In this document: piece after piece, positions 15,111 to 27,078 of the stretch
Layout: every line of letters starts with the position of its first letter
Position numbering within the stretch: position 1 is the first letter of the stretch
Assembly (NCBI RefSeq): GCF_900100695.1
Contig: NZ_FNCF01000005.1
Location: 124,001-188,000, forward strand
Direction of reading: 5' to 3'
Length of the DNA: 64,000 nt
Source: Klenkia brasiliensis
GTDB lineage: Bacteria > Actinomycetota > Actinomycetes > Mycobacteriales > Geodermatophilaceae
The notes under the pieces: generated by a model
What the model was told of the DNA's origin: nothing
Seen by the model: the letters and a program-made list of their open reading frames with translations, nothing else
The model's database searches: none
Position numbers and translations under genes: made by a program

Positions 15111-18100
15111 CTACCGGGCGAGGGCGCGGGCGACCAGGTCCTTCTGCTCGGCCTCGTGCACCTTGGCCGAGCCGACGGCCGGGCTGGCCGAGGCCTTGCG
15201 GCTGACGACGGACAGCGTCTTCCCGGCCGGGAGGTCGGCGGGCAGGTTGACCGCCATGAACTGCCAGGCGCCCATGTTCGCCGGCTCCTCCTGCACCCAG
15301 ACCACCTCGGCGGCGTTCGGGTAGCGCTCGAGGGCCTGCACCAGCTCGCCGGTGGGCAGCGGGTAGAGCTGCTCGACCCGCAGGACGGCGACGTCGTCGC
15401 TGCCCTCGGCCTCGCGGGCGGCGAGCAGGTCGTAGGCGACCTTGCCGCTGCACAGCAGCACCCGGCGCACGGCGGCGTCGTCCAGCGGCTCGCCGCCGAC
15501 GCCCGGGTCGCCCAGGACCGGCCGGAACCGCTCGTCGATGAAGTCCTCCACCGGGCTGACCGCGGCCTTGGCGCGCAGCAGCGACTTGGGCGTGAAGACC
15601 ACCAGCGGGCGGTGGGTGTCCGACAGCGCCTGGCGGCGCAGCAGGTGGAAGTAGTTCGCCGGGGTCGAGCAGTTGGCGACGGTCATGTTGTTCTCCGCGC
15701 ACAGCTGCAGGAACCGCTCGGGCCGACCGCTGGAGTGGTCGGGGCCCTGGCCCTCCAGGCCGTGCGGCAGCAGCAGCACCACGCCCGAGCGCTGGCCCCA
15801 CTTGGCCTCGCCCGAGGAGATGAACTCGTCGATGATCAGCTGGGCGCCGTCGACGAAGTCGCCGAACTGCGCCTCCCACAGCACCAGGGCGTCGGGGCGG
15901 GCCACGGAGTAGCCGTACTCGAAGCCGACCGCCGCGTACTCGCTGAGCAGGGAGTCGTAGACGAAGAACCGGGCCTGGTCCTCGGACAGGTTCGCGATCG
16001 GGGTGTACTCGGCCGCGGTCTCCCGGTCGATGAGCACCGAGTGCCGCTGCACGAACGTGCCGCGGCGGGAGTCCTGGCCGGCCAGCCGCACCGGGACGCC
16101 CTGCATGAGCAGCGACCCGAAGGCCAGCAGCTCGCCCATCGCCCAGTCGATGCCGCCCTCGCTGACCATCGCCGCGCGCCGCTCGAGCATCTTCTGCAGC
16201 TTGGGGTGGGCGGTGAAGCCCTGCGGCAGGGAGACGTGGGCGTCGCCGACGGCCTTGAGCACCTCGCGGGTGATCGCGGTGGTGGCCGACTCGGAGGGCC
16301 GCTGGTCGACCGGGCGCACCTGCTTGGAGGAGTCCTGCGCGTCGTGGGTCTCGGCGAAGGCCCGCTCGAGCTGCCCGCGGTAGTCCTTCAGCGCCTCCTC
16401 GGCCTCGGCCAGGGTGATGTCGCCCCGGCCGACCAGCGCCTCGGTGTACAGCTTCCGGACCGAGCGCTTGCGGTCGATGATGTCGTACATCAGCGGCTGG
16501 GTCATCGAGGGGTCGTCGCCCTCGTTGTGGCCCCGGCGGCGGTAGCAGACCATGTCGATGACGACGTCCTTGCGGAACGCCTGCCGGTAGTCCACGGCCA
16601 GCCGGGCCACCCGCACGCAGGCCTCGGGGTCGTCGCCGTTGACGTGGAAGACCGGCGCGCCGATCATCCGCGCGACGTCGGTGGAGTACAGGCTCGAGCG
16701 GGCCGCGGCCGGGCTGGTGGTGAAGCCGACCTGGTTGTTCACGACCACGTGCACCGTGCCGCCGGTGCGGTACCCGCGCAGCTGCGACAGGTTGAGGGTC
16801 TCGGCGACCACGCCCTGGCCGGCGAACGCGCTGTCGCCGTGCAGCAGGACCGGCAGCACGGTGAAGCCCCGCTCGCCCTTGTCCAGGATGTCCTGCTTGG
16901 CCCGCACGATGCCCTCGAGGACGGGGTTGACCGCCTCCAGGTGGCTGGGGTTGGAGGTCAGCGAGACGGTGATGCCGGCGTCGCGGGAGGGGTGCTGGAA
17001 GTGCCCGGTGGCGCCCAGGTGGTACTTCACGTCGCCCGAGCCCTGCACGGTGCCCGGGTCGATGTTGCCCTCGAACTCGCCGAAGATCTTCGCGTAGGGC
17101 TTCTGCAGCACGTTGGCCAGCACGTTGAGCCGGCCGCGGTGCGGCATGCCGATGGCGACCTCGTCGAGCTCGTGCTCGGTGGAGGCCACGAGCACCTCGT
17201 CCAGCAGCGGGATGACCGACTCGCCGCCCTCGAGGGAGAAGCGCTTCTGCCCGACGTACTTGGTCTGCAGGAAGGTCTCGAAGGCCTCGGCGGCGTTCAG
17301 CCGGGCCAGCACGTGCTTCTGCTTGTCGCGGTCAGGTGTGTCGTGCTTGACCTCGATGCGCTGCTGGAGCCACTCGCGCTCCTCGGGGTCGGTGATGTGC
17401 ATGTACTCGACGCCGACCGTGCGGCAGTAGGAGTTGCGCAGCACGCCGAGGACGTCGCGCAGCGGCATCACCTTCTCGCCGGCGAACCCGCCGACCGGGA
17501 ACTGCCGGTCGAGGTCCCACAGCGTCAGGCCGTGCTGGGTGATGTCCAGGTCCGGGTGGGTGCGGACCTTGAACTCCAGCGGGTCGGTGTCGGCCATGAG
17601 GTGGCCGTTGCGCCGGTAGGCCTCGATGAGCTCGACGACCCGGGCGCCCTTGTCGATCTGGCCCTCGTGCCGGACGGTGACGTCGGGGACCCAGCGGACC
17701 GGCTCGTAGGGGATCCGCAGCGAGGCGAACACGCCGTCGTAGAAGCCGTCCTCGCCCAGCAGCAGCCCGTGCAGCCGGCGCAGGAAGTCACCCGACTGCG
17801 CGCCCTGGATGATCCGGTGGTCGTAGGTCGAGGTCAGCGTGATGGTCTTGGCGACCGCCAGGTCGGTGAGCGTCTCGGGGCTCATCCCCTGGAACTCGGC
17901 CGGGTAGTCCATGGCCCCGACGCCGACGATGGTGCCCTGGCCGGTGGTCAGCCGGGGCACGGAGTGGTTGGTGCCGACCGTGCCGGGGTTGGTCAGGCTG
18001 ACCGTCGTCCCGGTGAAGTCGTCCATGGTCAGCTTGCCGCCGCGGGCCCGGCGGATGACGTCCTCGTAGGCGCCCCAGAAGGCGGCGAAGTCCATCTCCT

Positions 18101-18953
18101 CGGAGGCCTTGATGTTGGCCACCACGAGCGAGCGGGTGCCGTCGGCCTTCGGGAGGTCGATGGCCAGGCCGAAGTTGACGTGCTCGGGCTGCACCAGCGT
18201 GGGCTTGCCGTCGACCTCGGCGAAGGAGGCGTTCATCTCGGGGAAGTCGTCCAGCGCCCGCACCAGCGCGTAGCCGATGAGGTGGGTGAAGGAGACCTTG
18301 CCGCCGCGGGAGCGGGCCAGGTGGTTGTTGATGACGATGCGGTTGTCCACCAGCAGCTTGGCGGGGACGGCGCGCACGCTGGTGGCCGTGGGCACGGTCA
18401 GCGACGCGTTCATGTTCTTCACGACGCTGGCCGCGGCGCCGCGGAGCACGCTGGTGCGCGGGCCCTCCGCGGCGGCGGCCTTGGCGGCGGGCTTCGCGGC
18501 GGGCGCGGGCTTGGTGGCCGGGCGCTGGTCGGCGGCCTTGGCGGCGGCCTGGGCGACGACGGGGGCGGTGGCCTTCGGCTCGGGCGCGGGGGTGGCCGGC
18601 CGCTGCGGCGCCGCGGCCGGCGCGGTGGCGGTGGTCGCCGGGCGGGTGGCCGAGGCCTCGGCCTCGGCGGGGGCCGGCTTCTGCGCGGGGGCCGCCTTCT
18701 GCGTGGCGGGCTCCGGGGCGGCGGGCACCGCCGCGGTGGGCTCCTGCCGGGCGGCCGGCTGCTCGGCGGCGGCGGCAGCGCCGTTGTCGCCGCCGGGCTT
18801 GTAGTCGTCGAAGAAGTCGTGCCAGGCCTGGTCGACGCTCCCCGGGTCGGCGAGGTACTGCTGGTACATCTCCTCGACGAGCCACTCGTTGGCGCCGAAC
18901 CCTCCGGCTGCGGCGGCGGTGGGGGAGGGCTGGGATGCGTTCACGCTTGACAC
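15111..18953 (-). CDS. kgd: 2-oxoglutarate decarboxylase/dehydrogenase Kgd
   Basis: Large actinobacterial fusion enzyme (1280 residues) acting as E1 and truncated E2 of 2-oxoglutarate dehydrogenase at the TCA-cycle branch point. Order: an N-terminal helix ([20 protein letters not shown]) as in E1 proteins; an Ala/Pro/Lys-rich flexible linker (about 50-150); an E2-like acyltransferase domain with [16 protein letters not shown]; then the thiamine-diphosphate domains with [21 protein letters not shown] and NNQVGFTT. Two GTG codons compete as start (18953 and 18944); neither has a good ribosome-binding site. Family members are inhibited by GarA-type FHA proteins, none of which is encoded here. 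Confidence 0.95.
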   Translation of the reverse strand: MSSVNASQPSPTAAAAGGFGANEWLVEEMYQQYLADPGSVDQAWHDFFDDYKPGGDNGAAAAAEQPAARQEPTAAVPAAPEPATQKAAPAQKPAPAEAEASATRPATTATAPAAAPQRPATPAPEPKATAPVVAQAAAKAADQRPATKPAPAAKPAAKAAAAEGPRTSVLRGAAASVVKNMNASLTVPTATSVRAVPAKLLVDNRIVINNHLARSRGGKVSFTHLIGYALVRALDDFPEMNASFAEVDGKPTLVQPEHVNFGLAIDLPKADGTRSLVVANIKASEEMDFAAFWGAYEDVIRRARGGKLTMDDFTGTTVSLTNPGTVGTNHSVPRLTTGQGTIVGVGAMDYPAEFQGMSPETLTDLAVAKTITLTSTYDHRIIQGAQSGDFLRRLHGLLLGEDGFYDGVFASLRIPYEPVRWVPDVTVRHEGQIDKGARVVELIEAYRRNGHLMADTDPLEFKVRTHPDLDITQHGLTLWDLDRQFPVGGFAGEKVMPLRDVLGVLRNSYCRTVGVEYMHITDPEEREWLQQRIEVKHDTPDRDKQKHVLARLNAAEAFETFLQTKYVGQKRFSLEGGESVIPLLDEVLVASTEHELDEVAIGMPHRGRLNVLANVLQKPYAKIFGEFEGNIDPGTVQGSGDVKYHLGATGHFQHPSRDAGITVSLTSNPSHLEAVNPVLEGIVRAKQDILDKGERGFTVLPVLLHGDSAFAGQGVVAETLNLSQLRGYRTGGTVHVVVNNQVGFTTSPAAARSSLYSTDVARMIGAPVFHVNGDDPEACVRVARLAVDYRQAFRKDVVIDMVCYRRRGHNEGDDPSMTQPLMYDIIDRKRSVRKLYTEALVGRGDITLAEAEEALKDYRGQLERAFAETHDAQDSSKQVRPVDQRPSESATTAITREVLKAVGDAHVSLPQGFTAHPKLQKMLERRAAMVSEGGIDWAMGELLAFGSLLMQGVPVRLAGQDSRRGTFVQRHSVLIDRETAAEYTPIANLSEDQARFFVYDSLLSEYAAVGFEYGYSVARPDALVLWEAQFGDFVDGAQLIIDEFISSGEAKWGQRSGVVLLLPHGLEGQGPDHSSGRPERFLQLCAENNMTVANCSTPANYFHLLRRQALSDTHRPLVVFTPKSLLRAKAAVSPVEDFIDERFRPVLGDPGVGGEPLDDAAVRRVLLCSGKVAYDLLAAREAEGSDDVAVLRVEQLYPLPTGELVQALERYPNAAEVVWVQEEPANMGAWQFMAVNLPADLPAGKTLSVVSRKASASPAVGSAKVHEAEQKDLVARALAR

Positions 18954-19001
18954 GGGGTCGAGTGCCTTCTTCGTCGATGGACGTCGTTGGACCGGTTGCC
19001 G

Positions 19002-19007
19002 ACTGTA
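19002..19007 (-). promoter_or_regulatory. Candidate -10 box for kgd
   Basis: On the minus strand TACAGT lies about 48 bases before the kgd start and fits TAnnnT. No clear -35 is seen. Nothing else is recognisable in the 142-base gap to the ankyrin gene. Confidence 0.4.
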
Positions 19008-19095
19008 CCGGCCCGTGCGGGGGGCAGCGGTCGTCGAGGTGGCGCGTGCGACGTGGTGCGGGTCACGGACCGCGGCCCGGGACCCGCGCGGCCGC

Positions 19096-19947
19096 TCAGT
19101 GCGCGACGGCGGCGCTCTCCAGCAGCGCGACGAGGTCGTCGTGGGCCGCGGACCGGGCGTCGTCCCCGGCCCGGTCGCGGGCGGCCGCGACCCGCGCGAT
19201 GTCGACCGCGCTGGCCCCGTCGGAGGTGGTGGACTCCACGTCGGCACCGGCCGCCAGCAGGGCCCGCACCACGGTGAGCCGGGCGTCGCCGGGGGGTGCG
19301 TCGACGGCGGCGTGCAGCGCGGTCCGGCCGGTGTCGGCGTCGCGCCGGCCGACGGTGGCGCCGGCGTCCAGCAGCAGGGCGACGACCTCGGGGTGGGCGG
19401 CCCCGGCGGCCATCCGCAGGGCACCGTCGTCGGGGTCGGCGCCGCGGTCCAGCAGCAGCCGGACGGCGTCGACCGACCCGCCGAGCGCCGCCCAGCCCAG
19501 CAGCGACACGTCCGCGTCGTCCCGGACCGCGGAGGCGCCGGAGTCCAGCCGCGCCGCCAGCCGCGCGCTGTCGCCCAGGTAGGCCGCAGCCGCGCCGTCG
19601 GGCTCGGCGCCGCGCTCCATCAGCGGGTCGACCAGGTGCGGGGCGAACTCCAGCGCCACGTGCAGCGGGGTCCGGCCGTGCGCGCTGGTGGCCTCCAGCG
19701 GCGCGCCGGCGGCCAGCAGGACGTCGACCAGGTCCAGGTCGCCGGTCGCGACGGCCAGGTGCAGCGGCGGCCAGTCGTCGCCCACGTGCTCGACGGTGGT
19801 GGTCAGCAGTCGCGGTTGGGCGCGCACCGCGGCGCCGACGGCGTCGGCGTCGCGCGCGGCGACCAGGCCGGCCAGCCGCTGGGCGGTCATCCGCAGGGCG
19901 CGCAGCTCGCCGGTGCTCGGGCCGCTGGGGGGTGTCTGCTCGGGCAT
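19096..19947 (-). CDS. Ankyrin-repeat protein
   Basis: Soluble protein of 283 residues with about six ankyrin-like units. Clear copies are [51 protein letters not shown] and [12 protein letters not shown]. No signal peptide or catalytic domain is seen. Ankyrin repeats mediate protein binding; the partner is unknown. ATG 19947 is preceded by GAGGTCCCCGCG, a modest ribosome-binding site. It is transcribed in the same direction as kgd but separated by 142 bases. Confidence 0.85.
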   Translation of the reverse strand: MPEQTPPSGPSTGELRALRMTAQRLAGLVAARDADAVGAAVRAQPRLLTTTVEHVGDDWPPLHLAVATGDLDLVDVLLAAGAPLEATSAHGRTPLHVALEFAPHLVDPLMERGAEPDGAAAAYLGDSARLAARLDSGASAVRDDADVSLLGWAALGGSVDAVRLLLDRGADPDDGALRMAAGAAHPEVVALLLDAGATVGRRDADTGRTALHAAVDAPPGDARLTVVRALLAAGADVESTTSDGASAVDIARVAAARDRAGDDARSAAHDDLVALLESAAVAH

Positions 19948-20019
19948 CGCGGGGACCTCGTTCGCTCGTCGGTGAGGTGTCTCGGGCGGGCGGTCGGGGC
20001 CGGTGCGGTCGGACGGCGG

Positions 20020-20808
20020 TCAGACCACGTCGCGGCGCACGGCCAGGACGGTGCCCAGCACGGCGGCGAGCAGACCGTATCCGAGCAGGAGCGCCCCGCC
20101 CTCCCAGGTGCCCAGGAGATCGGTCCCGCGGCCGTCGCCGGTCAGCGCGGCCAGCGCGCCGCCGGGCAGCCAGCGGTAGGCGTCGGCGGTGGCCGGGACG
20201 CTCGCGACGATCGGCTCGACGACGAACAGGTAGACCAGTGCACCCACGACGGCGCCGACCTGGTTGCGCACCAGCGCGCCCACGCCGACCCCGATGACGG
20301 CGTAGACCACCAGCGCCAGGCCCGAGCGCAGCAGCGTGCCCACGGCGTCGGCGGTCCAGTCCGGTGCGCCGCCCCGCGCGCCGCCGTAGAGGGTGGCCAC
20401 CAGCACCGTGGCCGCGACCGCGGCGACGGCGAGCACCAGCCCGGCGACGGCGTAGGCGACCAGCTTGGCCACCACGACCCGGCCCCGCCGGGGGGTGACC
20501 AGGAAGGTCGGCGTGGCGGTGCGGTGCCGGTACTCCTGGGTGGTCCCGATGACGCCGAGCACGACGGCGATGACCACCACCTGGGCGGGGATGCCGGCCA
20601 CCAGCGACGCGTAGGCCTCGGTCCCGACCGCGGGGAGCCCGGGTCCGCCGGGCCCGCCCGGGCCGCTGCCCTGGTCGCCGGCGAAGGCGGTGAACAGGGC
20701 GGTGAACCCGGCGGCCATCAGCGCCCCGACCGCCACCAGCCAGTAGCCGACCTTGGTGGTCAGCAGCTTGGTCCACTCCGCGCGGACGAGGTCGACGGCG
20801 GCGTTCAC
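20020..20808 (-). CDS. ABC transporter permease (ABC-2 type)
   Basis: Membrane protein of 262 residues with six hydrophobic segments. The long first external loop is rich in Gly/Pro (about 45-70), and the cytoplasmic TQEYRHRTATPTFLVTPRRG is typical of ABC-2 exporters. The GTG start overlaps the upstream ATPase stop (GTGA). It forms the channel half of an exporter; the substrate is unknown, with drug or lipid efflux common for this type. Confidence 0.85.
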   Translation of the reverse strand: MNAAVDLVRAEWTKLLTTKVGYWLVAVGALMAAGFTALFTAFAGDQGSGPGGPGGPGLPAVGTEAYASLVAGIPAQVVVIAVVLGVIGTTQEYRHRTATPTFLVTPRRGRVVVAKLVAYAVAGLVLAVAAVAATVLVATLYGGARGGAPDWTADAVGTLLRSGLALVVYAVIGVGVGALVRNQVGAVVGALVYLFVVEPIVASVPATADAYRWLPGGALAALTGDGRGTDLLGTWEGGALLLGYGLLAAVLGTVLAVRRDVV

Positions 20809-21797
20809 GAGGCGCCCCCACCGGTCGCGGCGTACTGCTCGGCGCCGCTGGTGAGCCGGAAGTACACCTCCTCGAGCCCGGTGGTGCGGGCCCGCAGCTC
20901 GTGCAGCTCCACACCGGCGGAGAAGGCGTGGGCGCCGACCTGCTCGGTGGTCATGCCGGTGACGGTGAGGGCGTCGGGGGCGGTGGACTCCACCGCCGCG
21001 CCGGCGCCGGTCAGCGCCGCGGCGAGCTGCGCGGAGGCCGGGGTGCGCACCAGCACGGTGCCCGCGGACTCGTCCCGCAGCTCGGCCAGGCTGCCCTCGC
21101 GGACCAGCTTGCCCGCACCCACGATCACCACCCGGTCGGCGGTCTGCTCGACCTCGGCGAGCAGGTGCGAGGACACCAGCACCGTGCGGCCCTGGTCGTG
21201 GGCGAGGTGGCGGAGGAACCCGCGCAGCCACTGGATGCCCTCGGGGTCCAGGCCGTTGGCCGGCTCGTCGAGGACCAGCACCCGGGGGTCGCCGAGCAGG
21301 GCCGTGGCCAGGCCCAGCCGCTGCCGCATGCCGAGGGAGTACCCGCCGGCCCGGCGCCCGCCGGCCGGGGTGAGCCCGACCTGGGCCAGGACGTCGTCGG
21401 CCCGGCGGGTGGGCAGCCCCGCGGCGCGGCAGTAGACGCGCAGGTGGTCGCGGCCGCTGCGCCCGGGGTGGAAGGCGGTCTCCAGCACCGCGCCGACCCG
21501 GGTGGCCGGCCGGGGGAGCGCGGCGTAGGGGGTGCCGCCGATGGTCGCCGTGCCGCGGTCGGGGGTGATCAGCCCGAGCGCCATCCGGAGCGTGGTGGTC
21601 TTGCCCGCGCCGTTGGGGCCGAGGAACCCGGTGACCTGCCCGGGTTCGACGGTGAAGCTCAGGGAGTCCACGGCGGTGACCGACCCGAAGGTCTTGGTGA
21701 GGTCGCGGACCTCGACGCGGCCCTCGGCGGTTGCTGCCTCGCTGCTGATGACGCCTCCTCGCTCGGTCCCCCCGCGTCGGCGCCCATCCAACCGCAC
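20805..21797 (-). CDS. ABC transporter ATP-binding protein (DrrA-like)
   Basis: ATPase of a two-gene exporter, with Walker A GPNGAGKTT, signature YSLGMRQRLGLA, Walker B VLVLDEPANGLDPEG, and a C-terminal regulatory region of about 80 residues. The start is uncertain. GTG 21797 is the nearest conventional codon (330 residues) but lies in likely promoter sequence. GAGGAGG sits 4 bases before an in-frame ATC at 21749, which would give 314 residues beginning ISSEAATAEG. The gene is divergent from usp. Confidence 0.88.
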   Translation of the reverse strand: MRLDGRRRGGTERGGVISSEAATAEGRVEVRDLTKTFGSVTAVDSLSFTVEPGQVTGFLGPNGAGKTTTLRMALGLITPDRGTATIGGTPYAALPRPATRVGAVLETAFHPGRSGRDHLRVYCRAAGLPTRRADDVLAQVGLTPAGGRRAGGYSLGMRQRLGLATALLGDPRVLVLDEPANGLDPEGIQWLRGFLRHLAHDQGRTVLVSSHLLAEVEQTADRVVIVGAGKLVREGSLAELRDESAGTVLVRTPASAQLAAALTGAGAAVESTAPDALTVTGMTTEQVGAHAFSAGVELHELRARTTGLEEVYFRLTSGAEQYAATGGGAS

Positions 21798-21864
21798 GCA
21801 CCGGTACCGGCGCGTTCCTGTTACCTCCCGACACACCTGCCGCGCGGGCCGCCGGTGCGTCCGC

Positions 21865-21870
21865 TAGGTT
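21865..21870 (+). promoter_or_regulatory. -10 box TAGGTT, leaderless usp
   Basis: TAGGTT ends 7 bases before GTG 21878, and no ribosome-binding site intervenes. This predicts a leaderless transcript for the usp-cyclase-ABC-F operon. Confidence 0.55.
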
Positions 21871-21877
21871 CCGCCCC

Positions 21878-22336
21878 GTGACTGCCTACCGCACCGTCGT
21901 CGTCGGCACCGACGGCTCGGAGTCCTCGCTGCGCGCGGTGGCCCGGGCCGGCGCTCTCGCGGGTGCCTGCGGCGCCACCCTGGTGATCGCCTGCGCCTAC
22001 CTGCCGACCGAGCCCGACGACCGCGAGATCCGCGGTGCCACCGAGGTGCTCAAGGACGAGGCGTACCAGGTGATGGGGTCCTCCCCGGCCGAGGAGACCG
22101 TGCGCACCGCGCACGAGCGGGCCACCGCCTCCGGGGCCGGCCAGGTGCGCACCGTCGCCGTCGTCGGGTCGCCGGTGGAGGCGCTGCTGGATGTCGTGCG
22201 CCGCGAGTCCGCCGACCTGCTCGTGGTGGGCAACCGCGGGCTCAACGGCATCAAGGGCCGGCTGCTGGGCTCGGTGCCCGCCGACGCCACCCGCCGCTCG
22301 GCGGTCGACGTCCTCGTCGTGCACACCACGGACTGA
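21878..22336 (+). CDS. Universal stress protein (UspA family)
   Basis: Single-domain protein of 152 residues. The nucleotide-binding start VVVGTDGSESSLRAV and the C-terminal ATP motif G2xG9xGS (GNRGLNGIKGRLLGS) are both complete, so ATP binding is expected. Such proteins accumulate under stress or stasis. It is the first gene ahead of a nucleotide cyclase and an ABC-F protein on the same strand; some mycobacterial Usp proteins bind cAMP, which makes the pairing with a cyclase notable. Confidence 0.9.
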   Translation: MTAYRTVVVGTDGSESSLRAVARAGALAGACGATLVIACAYLPTEPDDREIRGATEVLKDEAYQVMGSSPAEETVRTAHERATASGAGQVRTVAVVGSPVEALLDVVRRESADLLVVGNRGLNGIKGRLLGSVPADATRRSAVDVLVVHTTD

Positions 22337-22349
22337 CCGGGGAGCCGCG

Positions 22350-23407
22350 CTGAGCGAACCCGCCGACGCCGTCCCCGACGCCCGGGAGGCGATGGACCGG
22401 CTGCTGCTGGGCGGGCCCCGCCGGTGGACCCGGCGGGAGGTGGCGCGGCGCTCGGGGGTGGACCCGGAGCGCACCCAACGGCTGTGGCGGGCGCTCGGGT
22501 TCGCCGACGTGGGGGACGACGAGGCGGTCTTCACCGACGCCGACGTCGAGGCGCTGCAGACCCTGGGCCGGCTGATCGACTCCGGGTTCGTGGACCTGGC
22601 CACCGAGGCCTCCATCGCCCGGGCCATGGGCCAGTCGCTGTCCCGGCTGGCCGACTGGCAGACCGACATGCTGGCCGCGCTGCTGCGCGAGCACCCCGAC
22701 GACCCGGTCGACGCGGTGGCGGCGGCGCAGACCCTGCTGCCGCTGATGCGCGAGGTCCAGGACTACGTCTGGCGCCGGCACCTGGCCGCCAACGCCGAGC
22801 GGCTGCTGGCCGCCGGGCCCGACACCGCGGCCGACCGGCGCGAGCTCGCCGTCGGGTTCGCCGACCTGGTCGGCTACACCTCGCGCAGCCGGGGCATGGG
22901 CGGCCGCGAGCTCGGCGCGATGGTCGAGGACTTCGAGGGCCTGGCCGCCGACCTGGTCGCCCGCCACCACGGCCGGGTCGTGAAGACCGTCGGCGACGGG
23001 GTGCTGTTCACCTGCGCCTCGGCGGTCGACGCGGTCGAGATCGGCCTGCGGCTGCCCGAGGAGTGGGCCGCCGAGGACCGCCCGCCGCTGCGCACCGGTG
23101 CGGCGTTCGGCGCGGTGCTGACCCGGCTGGGCGACGTCTACTCCCCGGTGGTCAACCTGGCCAGCCGGCTGACCTCGCTGGCCCGGCCGGGCACGCTGCT
23201 GGTGGACCAGGAGCTGGCCCGGCTGCTGCGCGGGAGGCGCGCCTACCGGGTGCGGCCGCTGCGCCGGGTGTCGGTGCGCGGCTACGACCACCTGCAGCCC
23301 TGGCTGGTCCGCCGCCGTCCCGGCGTCCCCGTCCCCGGCGAGGACACCGGCCCCTTCGAGGACTTCCTCGACGAGCTCACCGACGACGTCCTGGACACTC
23401 CTCCCAC

Positions 23408-23411
<4 letters not shown>
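22350..23411 (+). CDS. Class III adenylate cyclase with regulatory N-domain
   Basis: The N-terminal region resembles the Ad_Cy_reg autoinhibitory domain of pH-sensing Rv1264 (WTRREVARRSGVDPERTQRL, then LIDSGFVDLATEASIARAMG). The C-terminal cyclase domain has both metal aspartates (GFADLVGYTS and VGDGVLF), the adenine-selecting lysine (VVKTVGDG) and the Asn/Arg of VVNLASRL, so it should be active. Start uncertain: CTG 22350 follows GGGGAG and gives 353 residues, whereas ATG 22392 gives 339 but cuts into a helix. The stop overlaps the ABC-F start. Confidence 0.85.
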
Positions 23412-25010
<1,599 letters not shown>

Positions 25011-25039
<29 letters not shown>

Positions 25040-25805
25040 CCGGTGCGGCGGCCGCGGCGTGCGTGCGCGGCCGGCGCGGGTGGCTGACCGGCCGCGGCGG
25101 GTCGGCCTCCAGCAACCCGGCGACGGCGTACTCGGCGAGCGCGGCCACCTCGGCCGCGGTGCCGCCGCGGGGGTCGATGGCCGGCAGCGCGTGCACCTCG
25201 AGCACCAGGTCCACCGCGCCCAGCACCCGCGCGGCGCTGGACCACCAGGACTCCCCGGGCAGCTGCGCGGTGGCCGTCGTCGGCCGGCCGGCGAGCCGGG
25301 CCCGGACGGCGACGGGGCAGACCGGCACACCGGCCTCGACCGCCGGCTGCAGCGCCGCGGGGTCGAAGCGGCCGAGCTCGGTGCCGCAGCTGGCGGCCGC
25401 CTCGGGGCGGACCAGCACGCTGCGGCCGGCGGCGAGCGCGGCACCGACCAGGTCGGCCGGGACGGTGGGCAGCCCCGGCCACACCGTGCCGTCGGCCACG
25501 GGGACGGCGGCGACGGCCGTGCGCAGCGCCAGGTCGTCCACCCAGGACACCCGGTTGGCCACGACGAGCCGCGGTCCGGTCGGCCACGCGGTCACCGGGG
25601 GCAGCACGGACACCCGGACGCCGGCCGCGGTCAGCAGCCGGGCGGCGGTGCAGACGGCGTGCCGGCGGCCGTCCCCGGCCGGGGGGCGGGCCGACGCGCG
25701 GGCCAGCGCGACGGCCAGGGCCGCGGCGCGGCGCCGGCGCAGCCCGGCCGGCGCCGTGGGGACGACGTCGGCGAGGCAGTCGGTCGAGCAGGGGCCGGTG
25801 CTCAT
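25011..25805 (-). CDS. Degenerate PlsC-like acyltransferase
   Basis: Protein of 264 residues resembling 1-acylglycerol-3-phosphate acyltransferases. LVVANRVSWVDDLAL occupies the place of the catalytic NHxSxxD motif, but the essential histidine is arginine; the glycerol-phosphate block that normally reads FPEGT is RPEAA. Later strands (VPVCPVAVRA, VLEVHALPAI) keep the family pattern. I infer a protein that keeps the fold but not standard catalysis, or one using another mechanism. The C-terminal tail is Pro/Arg/Ala-rich. Start ATG 25805. Confidence 0.65.
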
Positions 25806-25875
25806 GCGCGCAACGGTCGGGCCCCCAGGTGTCGCCCAGGTGTCGCCGGGCCCACCACGACACGTCCGTCGGCGG

Positions 25876-27078
25876 TCAACCTGTGCGGCGGTCCGCCGTC
25901 GTCCAGGCCAGGGTGGCCGCGGCGAGGGCGGCCAGCACCAGCAGCAGCACGGGGTAGGGCGCCACGGCGGTCAGCGCGGCGAGCACCAGCGGGGCGGCGA
26001 AGCCGAGGTAGGTGAGCGCGTAGAACACCCCGGTCAGGCCGGCCAGCTCGTGCGGGGCGGCCACCCGCTGGGTCTCCAGCAGCCCGGCGACCAGGCAGCA
26101 GCCGTAGCCGGCGCCCAGCAGCAGCGCGGTGGGCAGCAGCAGCCACGGGACGGGGGAGGCCGCGTACCCGGCGGCCACCAGGAGGCCGGCCAGCACCGCG
26201 GCGCAGCCCAGCCGGGCGGCCGGGCGGGTGTCCTGCGCGGCCAGCCGCCGGGCCAGCGGCTGCACCGCGACGCCGGTGCCCAGGGTCAGCCCGGCGACGA
26301 CGGCGTTGACCGCGACGGCGTACTCGGCCGCCGTCCCGCCGCGCGCCACGAGCAGGCCGGGCAGCACGGCCAGCGACACGGTGGCGGCGGTGAACACCCA
26401 CGGCGCGACGGGGACGACCAGCCGGCGGAAGCGCGGCCGCGCCACCGACCGCACCCGCAGTGCCTGGCGCAGCGGGACGGCGGCCTCGGCGCGCGGCACG
26501 GTCTCCGGCGCGCGCCACAGCGGCACCAGGACGGCGAGGGCGAGGACCAGGTGCGGCAGGTAGGCCGTGGTGAGCGGGTCGGGCGCCCACTGCGCGACCA
26601 GGCCGGCCACCAGCGGGCCGAGCCCGAAGCCGGCCGACAGCGCGGTGGCCGCCCGGCGGGCGCCGGTGCCGGGCACGGTGGTGGGGTCCCACGCCGGACC
26701 CGACAGCTCCCGCACCCAGGCGCTGCCGGCGGCGAACGCGGCGCCGCTGGCGACCCCGGCGAGCAGCCGGCCGGCGTAGAGGGCCCAGAGCTGGTCCAGC
26801 AGCAGCACTCCGGTGGCCGCGACCGACACCACGGCGGCGGCCCGCAGCACGGGGGAGCGGCCGCGGGCGTCGGAGACGGGGCCGAGCAGGAGCAGGGCGG
26901 GGATCAGGCCCAGGGCGTAGACCCCGACCAGGGCGGCGACGTCGACGGCGGACAGGCCCTCGTCCCGGCGGTAGGCGACCAGCAGGCTGACGAACTGGTT
27001 GGCGCCCCACCCGATGGCGAACATGGTGAGCGCCACCGGCAGCCACGCCCGAGGGCGCGGGGTCGCCGGGGCGCTCAC
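25876..27078 (-). CDS. MFS transporter
   Basis: Membrane protein of 400 residues with twelve predicted helices. The conserved loop after helix 2 appears as GPVSDARGRSPVLRAA. A long central cytoplasmic loop separates the two six-helix halves. The substrate is not predictable; the type resembles drug or metabolite efflux. GTG 27078 overlaps the stop of the upstream SRPBCC gene (GTGA). A 70-base gap follows before the acyltransferase start. Confidence 0.85.
   Translation of the reverse strand: MSAPATPRPRAWLPVALTMFAIGWGANQFVSLLVAYRRDEGLSAVDVAALVGVYALGLIPALLLLGPVSDARGRSPVLRAAAVVSVAATGVLLLDQLWALYAGRLLAGVASGAAFAAGSAWVRELSGPAWDPTTVPGTGARRAATALSAGFGLGPLVAGLVAQWAPDPLTTAYLPHLVLALAVLVPLWRAPETVPRAEAAVPLRQALRVRSVARPRFRRLVVPVAPWVFTAATVSLAVLPGLLVARGGTAAEYAVAVNAVVAGLTLGTGVAVQPLARRLAAQDTRPAARLGCAAVLAGLLVAAGYAASPVPWLLLPTALLLGAGYGCCLVAGLLETQRVAAPHELAGLTGVFYALTYLGFAAPLVLAALTAVAPYPVLLLVLAALAAATLAWTTADRRTG

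Noticed and set aside
15156-18950. A 1264-codon open frame antisense to kgd
   Set aside because: It mirrors the codon bias of kgd; the opposite strand encodes a clear full-length enzyme and the frame shows no family motif. GC-rich genes routinely give such open antisense frames.
21790-21818. SigR-type promoter before the ABC exporter on the minus strand
   Set aside because: GGAAC and GTT are present but 21 bases apart, outside the accepted range.
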